Positions 27,219 through 36,344 are shown, counted from the stretch's first letter. The stretch: 64,000 bases of DNA from Amycolatopsis arida (GCF_900115565.1 NZ_FOWW01000003.1:62001-126000); one strand, 5' to 3'. The notes: generated from the letters alone by a model not told the origin. A program made the numbers and translations.

Positions 27219-27232
27219 ATAGGACGTCCTAT
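27219..27232. promoter_or_regulatory. Putative operator upstream of the sialidase gene
   Basis: ATAGGACGTCCTAT is a perfect 14-bp palindrome 15 bases before the sialidase start, within a locally AT-rich stretch. Its form resembles operators bound by GntR-family (FadR-type) regulators of sugar catabolism. The regulator is not in this window. Binding here would block transcription or translation initiation. Confidence 0.6.
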
Positions 27233-27337
27233 GTCCGAATCCTGGCGAGGGAGGAGCATCGGCGTCAAGAGCCCGGCCGCGCCGCCTGCCGGTCGGTGGG
27301 GCGGCGCGGCCGGGATCGGTCCGCCGTCAGTAGGCCG

Positions 27338-28474
27338 TCAGTAGGTGTTGTAGCCGGTGGCCAGCCGCTTGTCCCCGGCCGGAATCGAGCAGCGCCCCCC
27401 ACCCGCGTTGGTCAACCCCTCGGGCTTGAGCTTCCACGTGGGCAGGTTCGCCGAGCCGGCGTAGTTCCGCCCTAGCTTGTTGGAGAAGAACCGGTTGTGG
27501 AACGACGCGCACTGCCGCTGCGCGCCCGGGTTGGCCGCCACGCACGCGGCGTCGCAGAACTCGCCCTTGTAGTGCGCCTGCCGGCCGGTGCGGACGAACG
27601 TGTTGTGCTCGAACGAGTTGTAGTTGCTCTGGTTGCGCACCTTCACCGGATCACCGGAGATGTAGGTGAACTTGTTGCGGGTGACCCGATTGCCGGAGCT
27701 GTAATGCGTGATGTAGAGGCCGTGCACCAGCGACGCCTGGTTGCCGGTGTTCTCCACGTAATTGAACGCGTTGTTCTCGATCCGGTTGTCCGACGACGTG
27801 GTGGTGAGGATGGCGGCGTAGCCGGTGGCACCCGGCGCGTGCTTGTTGCCGATGTCGCGGAACTCCATCCCGAACACGCTGTTGCCATTGACGCCGGCAC
27901 TCGGCTTGATCCGCCAGTTCTGCTCGTCGACGTACGTGCGGCCGGTCTGCCCGTCGAAGGACAGCCCGTTGGTGTAGTTCCGCACCTTCAGGTACCGGAA
28001 GTGCACGCTGGTCGTGCCGCCGCCGTGGAGCGGATCGGCCGGGTCGCTCGGCAGCATCACCCGGAACCACCAGCCCGGTTTGTAGGCGCCGTCCTCCTTG
28101 ACGTTGGTGAACACCGGGCGCCCGGCGATCCCGCTGGCGTTGTCGCCGGGCTCGTAGTCGACGGGCACGAACGAGATCGAGTGGCCGGGCACGTAGAACC
28201 GCCAGTCGGTCTGCCCCGCCACGTAGGTGCCCTGCTTGATCCGCACCTCGACATCGGTGGTGGGCTTGGCCGCGACGAGCACCTGCTGGGCCCTGGCCAG
28301 GGTGCGCACCGACTGCTCGGGGCTCAGGCCGCTGTTGGCGTCCGAGCCGGTCGGTGAGAGGTACACCTGGAACGCCGCCGCCGGTCCGGTTGGCGCCGCC
28401 TCCGCCAGCGCCGACCCTGGGGCGGCCGCGAGCACGGCCAGCGCCGCGGCCGCCCGGAGAAAGGTCCTTCGCAT
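27338..28474 (-). CDS. Secreted right-handed beta-helix protein
   Basis: A 378-residue protein from the ATG at 28474 (AAAGGAC upstream). A signal peptide (AAAALAVLAAAPGSALA) is followed by VYLSPTGSDANSGLSPEQSV, the usual entry of DUF1565/pectate-lyase-like parallel beta-helices. Helical coils rich in Asn follow (SDNRIENNAF, SSGNRVTRNKF, YNSFEHNTF), and the C-terminal part has six Cys. It is likely a polysaccharide lyase or glycan-binding protein; the catalytic type cannot be assigned. It lies 32 bases downstream of the DUF1906 gene on the same strand. Confidence 0.8.
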   Translation of the reverse strand: MRRTFLRAAAALAVLAAAPGSALAEAAPTGPAAAFQVYLSPTGSDANSGLSPEQSVRTLARAQQVLVAAKPTTDVEVRIKQGTYVAGQTDWRFYVPGHSISFVPVDYEPGDNASGIAGRPVFTNVKEDGAYKPGWWFRVMLPSDPADPLHGGGTTSVHFRYLKVRNYTNGLSFDGQTGRTYVDEQNWRIKPSAGVNGNSVFGMEFRDIGNKHAPGATGYAAILTTTSSDNRIENNAFNYVENTGNQASLVHGLYITHYSSGNRVTRNKFTYISGDPVKVRNQSNYNSFEHNTFVRTGRQAHYKGEFCDAACVAANPGAQRQCASFHNRFFSNKLGRNYAGSANLPTWKLKPEGLTNAGGGRCSIPAGDKRLATGYNTY

Positions 28475-28506
28475 CTTGACTGTCCTTTGTGGTCTCGATG
28501 GGAACG

Positions 28507-30267
28507 TCACTTGCCCGACTGCAGGGCCTTCCAGGTGTTCGGTCCGACGATGCCGTCCACGCCGAGGCCGCGTGAGGACTGGTAGCTCTTCACCGCCGAC
28601 TCCGTGGCCGGGCCGAAGATCCCGTCGATGTCCAGCTTGGCCATGGTCGCCGCGTTCAGCGCCCGCTGCAGCCGGGTCACCGCCTCGCCCTGCGCGCCGT
28701 TCTGGATCTGCGGCGTCGTGCCGCGGGAGAGCAGCGCGGTCCAGGTGTGCGAGTCGATCGTGCCGTTCGCCGGCAGCCCGACCTTGGTCTGGAACGCCTT
28801 GGCCGCCGCGATCGTGCCGGCGTCCACGGTGCCGCTCGGGTCACCCTCTCCGGTGCTGTGCCCGGCCGCGCGGAGCAGGCACTGCGCCGCGGTGACCGCC
28901 GCGCCGGTGGCGCCCTGGTTCAGCGTGGGGTAGGTGGCGAAGTCCAGCCGCGCGGTCGTGCAGGCGCTCGGCTTCGGCGGGTTGCCCGCCTTGACGTCGA
29001 GGAAGTTGCGGTCGATGTTGATCCGCACGCCACCGTGGGTTTCGGTGACCTCGCCCGCGTACTGCTTGATCCGCTGGCCGTCGGCCCACTTGTGCGCGGC
29101 GAGGTAGGACCCGAAGTCGGTGTCGGCATTGCCGTTCCACCACGCGCCCCAGATGTGGTCGGGCAGGGTGTAGGTGCGGCTGCCGTAGTGGTTGTTCATG
29201 TCGGTGACGCCGGAGGCGCCGCTGGAGTAGAACCCGGACAGGTAACCGTGCTGGTGCAGCCGCTCGGTCCAGCCGGAGGTGTGCGAGAGCACCGCGGCCG
29301 AGCAGGAGCTGGTCCGCGAGTACGCCTCGATGTCGAGGTAGATCGCGGTGCCGGCGGGAAGGCCCAGCCTCCTCGCCGCGGCGACCGCGGTGTCGGCCTC
29401 CGCGACCCCCTGCTGCTTGGCCGTGCTCGGGTTGCTGGAGAACTTGGTCCGGAAGTTGGTGCACGGCGCCTGCGGGCCGACGTGGATCGGGGTGAGCCGC
29501 CACCCCTTGCCGACCTGCCGGCCCACCCAGTCCGCCGTGAGGTTGCCCTGGCCGCAGGCGCGGACGCTGCCGCTGGTGTAGACGCCGATCGCCCGGTACG
29601 GCGAGGACAGCCAGGCGTCCATCGCCGAGTTGGACGGTGCGGCGCAGGCGTCGAAGCCCTTGCCCCGGTAGGTCCCCGGCTGCGGGCCGACCGCCGCGGC
29701 CGTGGACTCCCCCTCGGCGCGCTGGGCCCGCGGCGCCGGCCGGGCGGCGCTGGTCAGCTCGGCCGTGCGCAGCACTCCGGCGACCTCGGCGGCGTCGGAC
29801 CCGGAGTGCACGGCGGTCACCAGCACGCCGGCGCCCTCCACGGCGAGCTCGAAGCTGCCGTCCCGCCAGGCCGGGCCGGCCGGGTCGAGTGCCGCGTCGG
29901 CGGGCCGGGCGCTGCCCGGCTCGGCCGACACGGGGTCGCCCTCGGCCGCCGCCAGCGCCCGCCCGTCCAGCGGCCGCACCACCAAACTGGCTGCCCGGCC
30001 GACGGCGCCGCCGGCGCAGTTCGTCTGGTCGCCGGGGTGGCCGAGGTAAATCGTCGGGTGGTCGAACCGCACGCAGGTGTTCGGGGCCCGCTCCAGGTCG
30101 ACCACCCGCCAGCCGGCGGGCACCTCCACGGAGAAGCCGCGGTAGTCGACGGTCGTGCCGGCCGGTGCGGCGGCGCTCGGGGCCGCCGCGATGGCCTGGC
30201 CGGTGGCCGCCAGCACACCGCCGGCTACGGCCAGCGCGGCGGCGCCGATTCGCAGGGAATATGACAT
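28507..30267 (-). CDS. Secreted DUF1906 glycoside-hydrolase-like protein with two peptidoglycan-binding domains
   Basis: A 586-residue protein from the ATG at 30267 (GAGAGGAC upstream). Domain order: a signal peptide; an N-terminal region of about 170 residues (TVDYRGFSVEVPAGWRVVDL); a DUF1906/Rv2525c-like TIM barrel from about 200 to 440 (GKGFDACAAPSNSAMDAW, AIYLDIEAY, GFYSSGA); and two PG_binding_1 domains after 470, the last ending GVDGIVGPNTWKAL. It probably acts on or binds the cell wall outside the membrane. The Asp/Glu of YLDIEAY fit the barrel's active site. Confidence 0.9.
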   Translation of the reverse strand: MSYSLRIGAAALAVAGGVLAATGQAIAAAPSAAAPAGTTVDYRGFSVEVPAGWRVVDLERAPNTCVRFDHPTIYLGHPGDQTNCAGGAVGRAASLVVRPLDGRALAAAEGDPVSAEPGSARPADAALDPAGPAWRDGSFELAVEGAGVLVTAVHSGSDAAEVAGVLRTAELTSAARPAPRAQRAEGESTAAAVGPQPGTYRGKGFDACAAPSNSAMDAWLSSPYRAIGVYTSGSVRACGQGNLTADWVGRQVGKGWRLTPIHVGPQAPCTNFRTKFSSNPSTAKQQGVAEADTAVAAARRLGLPAGTAIYLDIEAYSRTSSCSAAVLSHTSGWTERLHQHGYLSGFYSSGASGVTDMNNHYGSRTYTLPDHIWGAWWNGNADTDFGSYLAAHKWADGQRIKQYAGEVTETHGGVRINIDRNFLDVKAGNPPKPSACTTARLDFATYPTLNQGATGAAVTAAQCLLRAAGHSTGEGDPSGTVDAGTIAAAKAFQTKVGLPANGTIDSHTWTALLSRGTTPQIQNGAQGEAVTRLQRALNAATMAKLDIDGIFGPATESAVKSYQSSRGLGVDGIVGPNTWKALQSGK

Positions 30268-30528
30268 CGGGTGTCCTCTCGCCAACGTGGACAATCACCG
30301 GCCGCACGCGGCGCGGCGGGACGGACATTAGCCGCGGCGCGCCGGGAAACCAGCCGGCAATCGGACTATCTCGCCGTTTGTTAACCTTTCCCTCCGGCCG
30401 CCTGACCAGGACCTACAATTTCCGGTGAGGGAGTTTAGGATTTCGTTGGGTTCTGTCTTCGCGTTGACCGGTCGCCGCGCCGCGTGATTCGTTGGCGCCG
30501 TCTTCCGACCCTCATTCCAGGAGTCTCG

Positions 30529-31452
30529 ATGAGAAGAGTGACTACGGTGGCCGCCGGCGTACTCGCCATGGCCCTGATCCTGATCGGCCTGTCCGGGGTG
30601 GCCAACGCCGCCAGCTGGCCGCTGGTGCAGAGCGGGCACAAGGGCACCAACGTGCGCACCGTGCAGCACCTGGTGACCCACCACGGTTTCGCGACCGACG
30701 TCGACGGGGACTTCGGGCCGAACACCAAGAACCAGGTGACGGCGTTCCAGCGGGCGAACAGCCTGGACGCCGACGGCATCGTCGGCCCGAACACCTGGCC
30801 GAAGCTGGTGGTCGAGGTCGCGGAGGGCAGCACCGCGAGGCACGCGGTCACCGCCGCGAAGGAGCAGCTCAACAAGCACGGCGCCAAGCTCACCGTGAAC
30901 GGCACGTTCGACGCGGCCACGACCGAGGCGGTGAAGAAGTTCCAGAGCGCCAACGGGCTCACCGCGAACGGCGTGGTGAACACCAGCACCTGGCGCGAGC
31001 TGGTCGCCGGTGCCGGCGCGGTCGGTGGGTACTCGCTGCCGGTCGCCAAAAGCGTGCTGCCGCGCAGTGAGTACGACGACCCGCACCACGACTACCCGGC
31101 GATCGATCTGCCGGTGTCCTCGGGCACCCCGGTGTACGCGGTCAACGGCGGCAGCGCCACCAAGATCCCGAACACCGGCAGCTGCGGCTACGGCGTGACC
31201 GTCAACGCGAAGGACGGCGGCGTCTACACCTACTGCCACTTCCGGCAGGCCGCGGTGGCCAGCGGCGAGGTCAAGGCCGGCCAGCTCATCGGCTACTCCG
31301 GCAACACCGGCCGGACCAGCGGACCGCACCTGCACCTGCAGATCAAGCGCAACGGCACCCTGGTCTGCCCGCAGCGGCTGCTGCTGGCGATCTACGACGG
31401 CAAGCCGGTGCCCTCCGTCGGTTCCCTACCGACTACCGGCTGCTTCTACTGA
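30529..31452 (+). CDS. Secreted M23 endopeptidase with two peptidoglycan-binding domains
   Basis: A 307-residue protein from the ATG at 30529 (AGGAG upstream). A signal peptide is followed by two PG_binding_1 domains (DVDGDFGPNTKNQVTAFQRA, TVNGTFDAATTEAVKKFQ) and an M23/LytM domain. Zinc ligands are visible in HHDYPAIDLPV and GPHLHLQI. It would cut peptide cross-links of peptidoglycan. It is divergent from the DUF1906 gene, which carries related binding domains. Confidence 0.93.
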   Translation: MRRVTTVAAGVLAMALILIGLSGVANAASWPLVQSGHKGTNVRTVQHLVTHHGFATDVDGDFGPNTKNQVTAFQRANSLDADGIVGPNTWPKLVVEVAEGSTARHAVTAAKEQLNKHGAKLTVNGTFDAATTEAVKKFQSANGLTANGVVNTSTWRELVAGAGAVGGYSLPVAKSVLPRSEYDDPHHDYPAIDLPVSSGTPVYAVNGGSATKIPNTGSCGYGVTVNAKDGGVYTYCHFRQAAVASGEVKAGQLIGYSGNTGRTSGPHLHLQIKRNGTLVCPQRLLLAIYDGKPVPSVGSLPTTGCFY

Positions 31453-31620
31453 TCCCCGTCGTAACCCGCGCCCGGGCGACTGTGGCGCCCTCGCCGGCAC
31501 GGCCGGTCCAGCTGCCTGCCCCTGGTCCGGTGGCAGAGGAGTGTCCGGGTGGGGCTGCCGCGGGCCCCACCCGGCGGCGGCAGCACGACGGGGCCGCGGG
31601 CGAGAATCGGGCGACAAAAA

Positions 31621-31659
31621 GCCAGCCGCGCGGAGCGATAAATGCTCCGCGCGGCTGGC
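31621..31659 (-). terminator. Strong intrinsic terminator
   Basis: Perfect 16-bp arms GCCAGCCGCGCGGAGC (31621-31636) and GCTCCGCGCGGCTGGC (31644-31659) around a 7-base loop. On the reverse strand the stem is followed by TTTTTG, making a classical rho-independent terminator for the small secreted-protein gene that ends at 31735. Confidence 0.9.
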
Positions 31660-31734
31660 CGCTACCTACACTCCGAATGACCTGGTCTTGGTCTGTTGTG
31701 CTTGCTTCGGAGCGAGTTCAACCTCGACGCCGAA

Positions 31735-32058
31735 TCAGTGGCCGTCGTCGACGTAGGTGTGGGTGTCGGCGACGCAGAACTTCGACCAGGAGGTGACGTC
31801 CGAAGCGTCCGAGCCCGGGGACAGGATCGGGATGTTAAGGCCCAGGTCGTTCAGGACCTCGTCCAGCTCGATGGCGAGGATGTTGACATCCCAGTCGCAC
31901 AGACCGATGTCCAGGTCGTTCAGGACGTCAGCAACGTTGAGCAGCCCGAGCTGGGGCTGGATGTGGTTGTCGTCATTGCCATCCTGCGCGAAAGCCGGCG
32001 ACCCAGCCATCATCAGCGCAGCCGTTGTAGCGGCGACAACTGCAGCCTTCTTGAACAC
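31735..32058 (-). CDS. Small secreted hydrophobic protein, function unknown
   Basis: A 107-residue protein from a GTG at 32058 (AGGGAG six bases upstream). The signal peptide (VVAATTAALMMAGSPAFA) leaves a mature part of about 80 residues that is acidic and Leu/Val/Ile-rich (QPQLGLLNVADVLNDLDIGL, NILAIELDEVLNDLGLNIPIL) with two Cys. The layout faintly recalls streptomycete rodlins, but this is not a firm match. It has its own strong terminator, suggesting high expression as a single gene. Confidence 0.75.
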   Translation of the reverse strand: MFKKAAVVAATTAALMMAGSPAFAQDGNDDNHIQPQLGLLNVADVLNDLDIGLCDWDVNILAIELDEVLNDLGLNIPILSPGSDASDVTSWSKFCVADTHTYVDDGH

Positions 32059-32785
32059 TGAAATCTCCCTACACAGCAATCAATAGGATTGAGTACGACA
32101 GCTATCTTGTCTGCCGGTGGCGATGAGACTACAACACCGTCCCGATCGGCCGCACATCCGACACGAAGAGGGAGCTGTAACCGAAAGGGATGAAAGATAT
32201 CGGCCCTCTCGAGCGGGAGCGGGAGTTGACCGGCGAGGGCAGCCCGACAAACATCGCAGCTAGAACGCTTGGAGTAGCCGATCCGACCCGATAACCGACA
32301 GGGCGGTTATCTACGGACAGTAATGGGACGCGACTCGCGTCATACTGCCGATACCTCGAACCGCTAGCAAACTGTAACCATCTACCGTCCACACACTACC
32401 TGTTCGGGTGTTCTTTACTCGGCTATGATCTGAGTCGGGTGCCCGTGGACGGCCGGCGTGGCCCATCAGAGGGGCTGCTCTCACTCACCCGCTTCGCAAC
32501 GGCCACACCCGCCACGTGCGGCAGCCCCCTCTGGCGCCCGCTCACGCGCGATCGTGGAGCACACTCGGTCGGGTCATGATTGAGGAGGCTCCGGCCAAGG
32601 GGGGGCCCAGCGAGCTGCGGGCACGCAAAGACATCTGGTATCGGCGGCGCTGCTTCCCGTCACGTCGCCGTCGCCCTACACGGGAGCGAATACGAAAGTG
32701 GGCCCCGGTCCATCGACCGGGGCCCACTGCTCATTGAGGGTTCACGATTTCGCACCCGGCGAGCCGGGCACGAGTGGAGGCGCGA
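32059..32785. other. Gene-free region with promoter and terminator
   Basis: The first 350 bases are lower in GC and presumably hold the promoter of the small secreted-protein gene. The right end carries a terminator for the repeat-protein gene. No other feature is supportable. Confidence 0.55.
32697..32728 (-). terminator. Hairpin terminator of the repeat-protein gene
   Basis: Perfect 14-bp arms AGTGGGCCCCGGTC (32697-32710) and GACCGGGGCCCACT (32715-32728) around CATC. On the reverse strand TTTCGTATT follows. It lies about 60 bases past the stop at 32786. Confidence 0.85.
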
Positions 32786-34021
32786 CTACTCCTCCTCGTC
32801 CTCCTCGTCGTCGCTGTCGATCTCGATCTCCGCGTCCGCCATGACCTCGGCGTCGGCGTCGGCCGAGTCGACGCTCTCCATGCTGGTGCTGCTCACGTCG
32901 GCCGCGACGACCGGCTCGGTGGTCACGGCATCCCGGTTGCTGGCCTTCGCCGCACCGGCGAAGCCCGGGCCCGCAGCGGTGGCACCTTCGCGCTCGATGG
33001 TGTTACCGAGGATGTCCTCGGCCGAGGCGATCTTGTGGGTGCCGGCACCGGCCGGACCAGCGGTGGTCGACTTCTGCCAGTGCGCGCTACCGGCGTCACT
33101 CGCGGTGGAACCGACCTTGTGCGTCGCCGCACCGTTGATCCCGGCCACCGTGGAGAAGCTGCCGTACGCACTGCCGTGCTCGTTGGCCATCGACTTCACG
33201 CTGTTCGTCGCGGCACCGTCGACGCTGGCCGCGGCGGAGTTGCTCTTGAAGGCACTGGCACGCGTGCCGGCCAGCGACTTCACAGTGTGCATCGAGGCAC
33301 CGTCGATACCGGCGGCGGCCGAGTGGTTCCAGTGCGCGGTACCACGCGTGCCAGCCAGCGAGCCGACCTGGTGCGTCGCGATGCCGTCGTCATCAACCGC
33401 CGTTGACTGCTTCCAGTACCCGATACCGCCCCAGAGAGTGGGCAGGGTCCCGGAGGTGTGGCAGTCCCGGTCGTCGCAGTCCCGGATCGGGCGCTTGTGG
33501 TCGCACACCTTGTGATCACACGGCCTCTGGCTGCACACCTTGTGATCACACGGCCTCTGGTTGCACACCTTGTGATCACACGGCCTCACGATCGGCCGCT
33601 TGTGGTCGCACACCTTGTGATCGCACGGCCTGACGACCGGGCGCTTGTGGTAGCAGTCCCGATTGCAGTCGCCGACGACGTAGTGGTTGTCGTAGTCCAC
33701 GTGGTCCACGTAGATGGGGTGGTGGTAGTCCACGTGGTCCATGTACACGGGGCTGTAGTCCGCGTGGTCCACGTACACGGGGCCGTAGTCCACGCCGTCG
33801 AGGTACACATTGTCGTGGTCCACGAACGTGTCGTCGCCCGTGTCGACCGAGACCTTGACCCAGCCGCCGCCCACGTGGCTTCCGGACACCGGGCTAACAC
33901 CCGGGTGCAACCACGGTACGGAGGTCCGGGTATAGTCTCCCGCCGACGCGACACCGGCGGTGCCAAGCGCCACCAGGAACGTAAGCGCTCCGGTCATGAT
34001 GGCGCGTTGAACTACTCGCAT
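32786..34021 (-). CDS. Secreted modular repeat protein: Tyr/His/Asp repeats, Cys/His repeats, 28-residue repeats, acidic tail
   Basis: A 411-residue protein with a signal peptide (cleavage near residue 27). Residues about 69-115 repeat PVYVDHADY. Residues 118-188 hold four copies of RPCDHKVC (131, 146, 156, 166) and other Cys/His pairs, 12 Cys in all. Residues 210-321 are four exact 28-residue units sharing DGAATH and GSAHW motifs, with half units on either side. The last 24 residues are almost all Asp, Glu, Ala and Ser. AAGGGA precedes the ATG. No family was recognised. The Cys/His block suggests metal binding or disulfide links; the 28-residue units could form a beta-solenoid. Those roles are inference. 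Confidence 0.85.
   Translation of the reverse strand: MRVVQRAIMTGALTFLVALGTAGVASAGDYTRTSVPWLHPGVSPVSGSHVGGGWVKVSVDTGDDTFVDHDNVYLDGVDYGPVYVDHADYSPVYMDHVDYHHPIYVDHVDYDNHYVVGDCNRDCYHKRPVVRPCDHKVCDHKRPIVRPCDHKVCNQRPCDHKVCSQRPCDHKVCDHKRPIRDCDDRDCHTSGTLPTLWGGIGYWKQSTAVDDDGIATHQVGSLAGTRGTAHWNHSAAAGIDGASMHTVKSLAGTRASAFKSNSAAASVDGAATNSVKSMANEHGSAYGSFSTVAGINGAATHKVGSTASDAGSAHWQKSTTAGPAGAGTHKIASAEDILGNTIEREGATAAGPGFAGAAKASNRDAVTTEPVVAADVSSTSMESVDSADADAEVMADAEIEIDSDDEEDEEE
33059..33394 (-). repeat. Four tandem 84-bp coding repeats (28 residues each)
   Basis: These encode residues 210-321 of the secreted repeat protein. The units keep length exactly but differ strongly at DNA level, so they are old and under protein-level selection rather than recently duplicated. 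Confidence 0.85.
33458..33667 (-). repeat. Coding repeats of the Cys/His segment
   Basis: These encode residues 119-188. The 24-bp core specifying RPCDHKVC occurs four times, three of them nearly identical DNA (CACACCTTGTGATCACACGG on the + strand). In contrast to the 28-residue units, this segment looks recently expanded. Confidence 0.85.
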
Positions 34022-34736
34022 GAAAGAATCCCTTCTCTGTTCGGTGAGCAGAGCAGGGCCTGGTCACTCCAGACTTCCACGGTACGAGGAGGGGCCAGGC
34101 CCTGTGTTCACTCCGGCCGCCCGGGCCGCGGCAACGGCTCCGGGCCTCCGGCTTGGTTCCGCTGTCCACACAGTTGACTCGGTATCTCACATATGTTGAA
34201 CCAATCTGTCGTTTGCTACTCGACGCCCGACCGACTGCTCGCAGTCCCGTCGGGTGGTCCTCCACGATGAGGTTGTCGCCCTCGCGCCAAGCTTAAGCAC
34301 TGCTTCGACATGTTCGAAGTGTTGTCCCCCCACTACCGAAAGAAACCACTCGAAACGGTAATCCGTGGTGCTGGTGTTCACCGCACTCTTCCGGTAACCG
34401 GCGAGACTGTTGTCCGTCTGCCAAAATGCCGCCTTTCCAGGCATCTGGACGGCCGTCCGAGCAGATGGCGCCGACGCGCGCCACCGGATCCGAACCATCG
34501 GCGGCCATTTCCCCATCCCCGATCGGGGGAACTTCCGGCAGTCCTGGTCCCGGGCCGGGACATGGCCAGGTGGCCAGCCGAGGACCCGCCGTCCACAGCG
34601 GGTCGTCCGCTTGCCGCACCCGCTCCACCGCATGACACTGGGCTGGTCGCCCGTGCGCGTGGCGGGTCCGGCCGATTTTCCGGAAGTCTCCCACCGGGTG
34701 CTTCCGGCGGCGCATCTCTCCGACAAGGGGGTAGCG
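34022..34736. other. Gene-free region between divergent genes
   Basis: The left part, lower in GC, holds the promoter of the repeat-protein gene. Frames across 34.3-34.7 kb lack ribosome binding sites and protein-like composition. No repeats were seen. Confidence 0.5.
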
Positions 34737-36344
34737 GTGAACTTCGAAGATCGCGACGAGCCCGGCGGCGCCGACCACCCCGACGCCGAGCCTTCCCGGC
34801 GCCGACCGCTGGCCACCCGCCTGCTCCTGGGTGGGGTGATCGCCCTGGTGGGCGTCGTGGCGGCGTTGGTGGTGGGAATGGTGGTGCCCGGGCCGACCGT
34901 CGCCGTCGCCGGGTCCCCAGGTGACGTGCTGGCCGGCGGCACGCTCCGGGTGACGGGTGTGGTAAGCGACGCGCAGGTGTTGATGGACGGTCGACCGGTG
35001 GCCGCGCAGCGCGACGGTGACCGGTTGGTGGTGGACGTGAGTCGGCTCGAGGACGGGGAGCACGCGCTGGTGGTGCGGGTTCCTCGGGCGCTCCCGCTGC
35101 TGCCGGCCCGTGAGGTCACGCATCGGTTCCGGGTGGACACCACGCCACCGGAGCTCGAGGTGGCGGACCCGGTGCAGGCCGAGTCGCTGCGCGGGCCGGT
35201 GGTGATCCGGGGCCGCGCGCGGCAGGCCAGCGCGGTAACGGTGGACGACGTGCCGGCGCGGTTGGTGGGCGACGAGTTCACCGTGGAGCTACCGCGGCCA
35301 CCCGCGGTGGCGCACGTCGTGGCGCGGGACGAGGCCGGCAACGTCGCCGAGCGGGACGTCACGGTGCAGGTACGGCATCCGGGGATGCGGGCGGTGCACA
35401 TGTCCGCGCTGGCGTGGAGCTCGCCGAGCCTGCGGGAGCCGGTGCTGCAGATGATCCGCGAAGGCCGGATCGACACCGTCCAACTCGACATCAAGGACGA
35501 GAGCGGCGAGGTCGGCTACGACTCCCAGGTCCCGCTGGCGCGGGAGGTCGGCGCGGTCAAGGGCTACTACGACGCCGAGGAGACGCTGAGCCAGCTGCAC
35601 GCCATGGGAGTGCGGGTGGTGGCCCGGCTGGTCGCCTTCCGGGACCCGCTGTTGGGCGCGGCCTCCTGGCGCGGCGGCCAGACCGACCGGGTGGTGCAGA
35701 CCACCGACGGCCGGCCCTGGTCGGCGCACTACGGCCAGTACGCCTTCACCAACTTCGCCCACCCGGAGGTGCGGCAGTACAACATCGACCTGGCCACCGA
35801 GGCCGCCGAGTTGGGCTTCGACGACATCCTCTACGACTACGTACGCCGCCCGGACGGCCCCATCGCGCAGATGGTCTTCCCCGGCCTGGAAGACACACCG
35901 GAACACTCGATCGCGGAATTCCTCCGGCAGACCCGCCACCCGGTCCGCGCCCAGGGTGCCTTCCTGGGCGCCTCGGTGTTCGGCATCGCCGCCACCCGGC
36001 CTACCCAGATCGGCCAGGACATCTCCGCCATGGCCCACCACGTCGACTACATCGCCCCCATGGTCTACCCCTCTCACTGGGGCGCCGGCGAGTACGGGGT
36101 CGCCAACCCACCCGCCCAGCCCTACGACATCGTTCACCGCTCGCTGGCCGACTTCGGCCATCTCGTCGAGGGCACCGCCGTGACCATCATTCCCTGGCTC
36201 CAGGCGTTCTCCCTGGGCCACCACTACGGACCCGCGGAGATCCAGGCCCAGATCACCGCCGCCGGCGACAACGGGATGTCCTCCTTCCTCCTCTGGAACG
36301 CCGCCTGTCGCTACGACTCCTCGGCACTCCAGCCGGCGGGGTGA
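34737..36344 (+). CDS. Putative glycoside hydrolase, DUF4015 family, membrane-anchored
   Basis: A 535-residue protein from a GTG at 34737 (AAGGGGG upstream). An N-terminal anchor (about residues 24-48) precedes two Ig-like beta domains (to about 215), then a DUF4015 TIM-barrel domain: AVHMSALAWSSPSLREPVLQ, TVQLDIKDESGEV, LGFDDILYDYVRRPDGP, YIAPMVYPSHWG. This family resembles family 13/27-like hydrolases and is thought to act on cell-surface polysaccharide. Asp residues in DIKDE and DYVR are candidate catalytic groups. Confidence 0.88.
   Translation: MNFEDRDEPGGADHPDAEPSRRRPLATRLLLGGVIALVGVVAALVVGMVVPGPTVAVAGSPGDVLAGGTLRVTGVVSDAQVLMDGRPVAAQRDGDRLVVDVSRLEDGEHALVVRVPRALPLLPAREVTHRFRVDTTPPELEVADPVQAESLRGPVVIRGRARQASAVTVDDVPARLVGDEFTVELPRPPAVAHVVARDEAGNVAERDVTVQVRHPGMRAVHMSALAWSSPSLREPVLQMIREGRIDTVQLDIKDESGEVGYDSQVPLAREVGAVKGYYDAEETLSQLHAMGVRVVARLVAFRDPLLGAASWRGGQTDRVVQTTDGRPWSAHYGQYAFTNFAHPEVRQYNIDLATEAAELGFDDILYDYVRRPDGPIAQMVFPGLEDTPEHSIAEFLRQTRHPVRAQGAFLGASVFGIAATRPTQIGQDISAMAHHVDYIAPMVYPSHWGAGEYGVANPPAQPYDIVHRSLADFGHLVEGTAVTIIPWLQAFSLGHHYGPAEIQAQITAAGDNGMSSFLLWNAACRYDSSALQPAG

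Noticed and set aside
32129-32392. An 87-residue reverse-strand frame in the gap
   Set aside because: No ribosome binding site, no domain, and it lies in the likely promoter region of the neighbouring gene.
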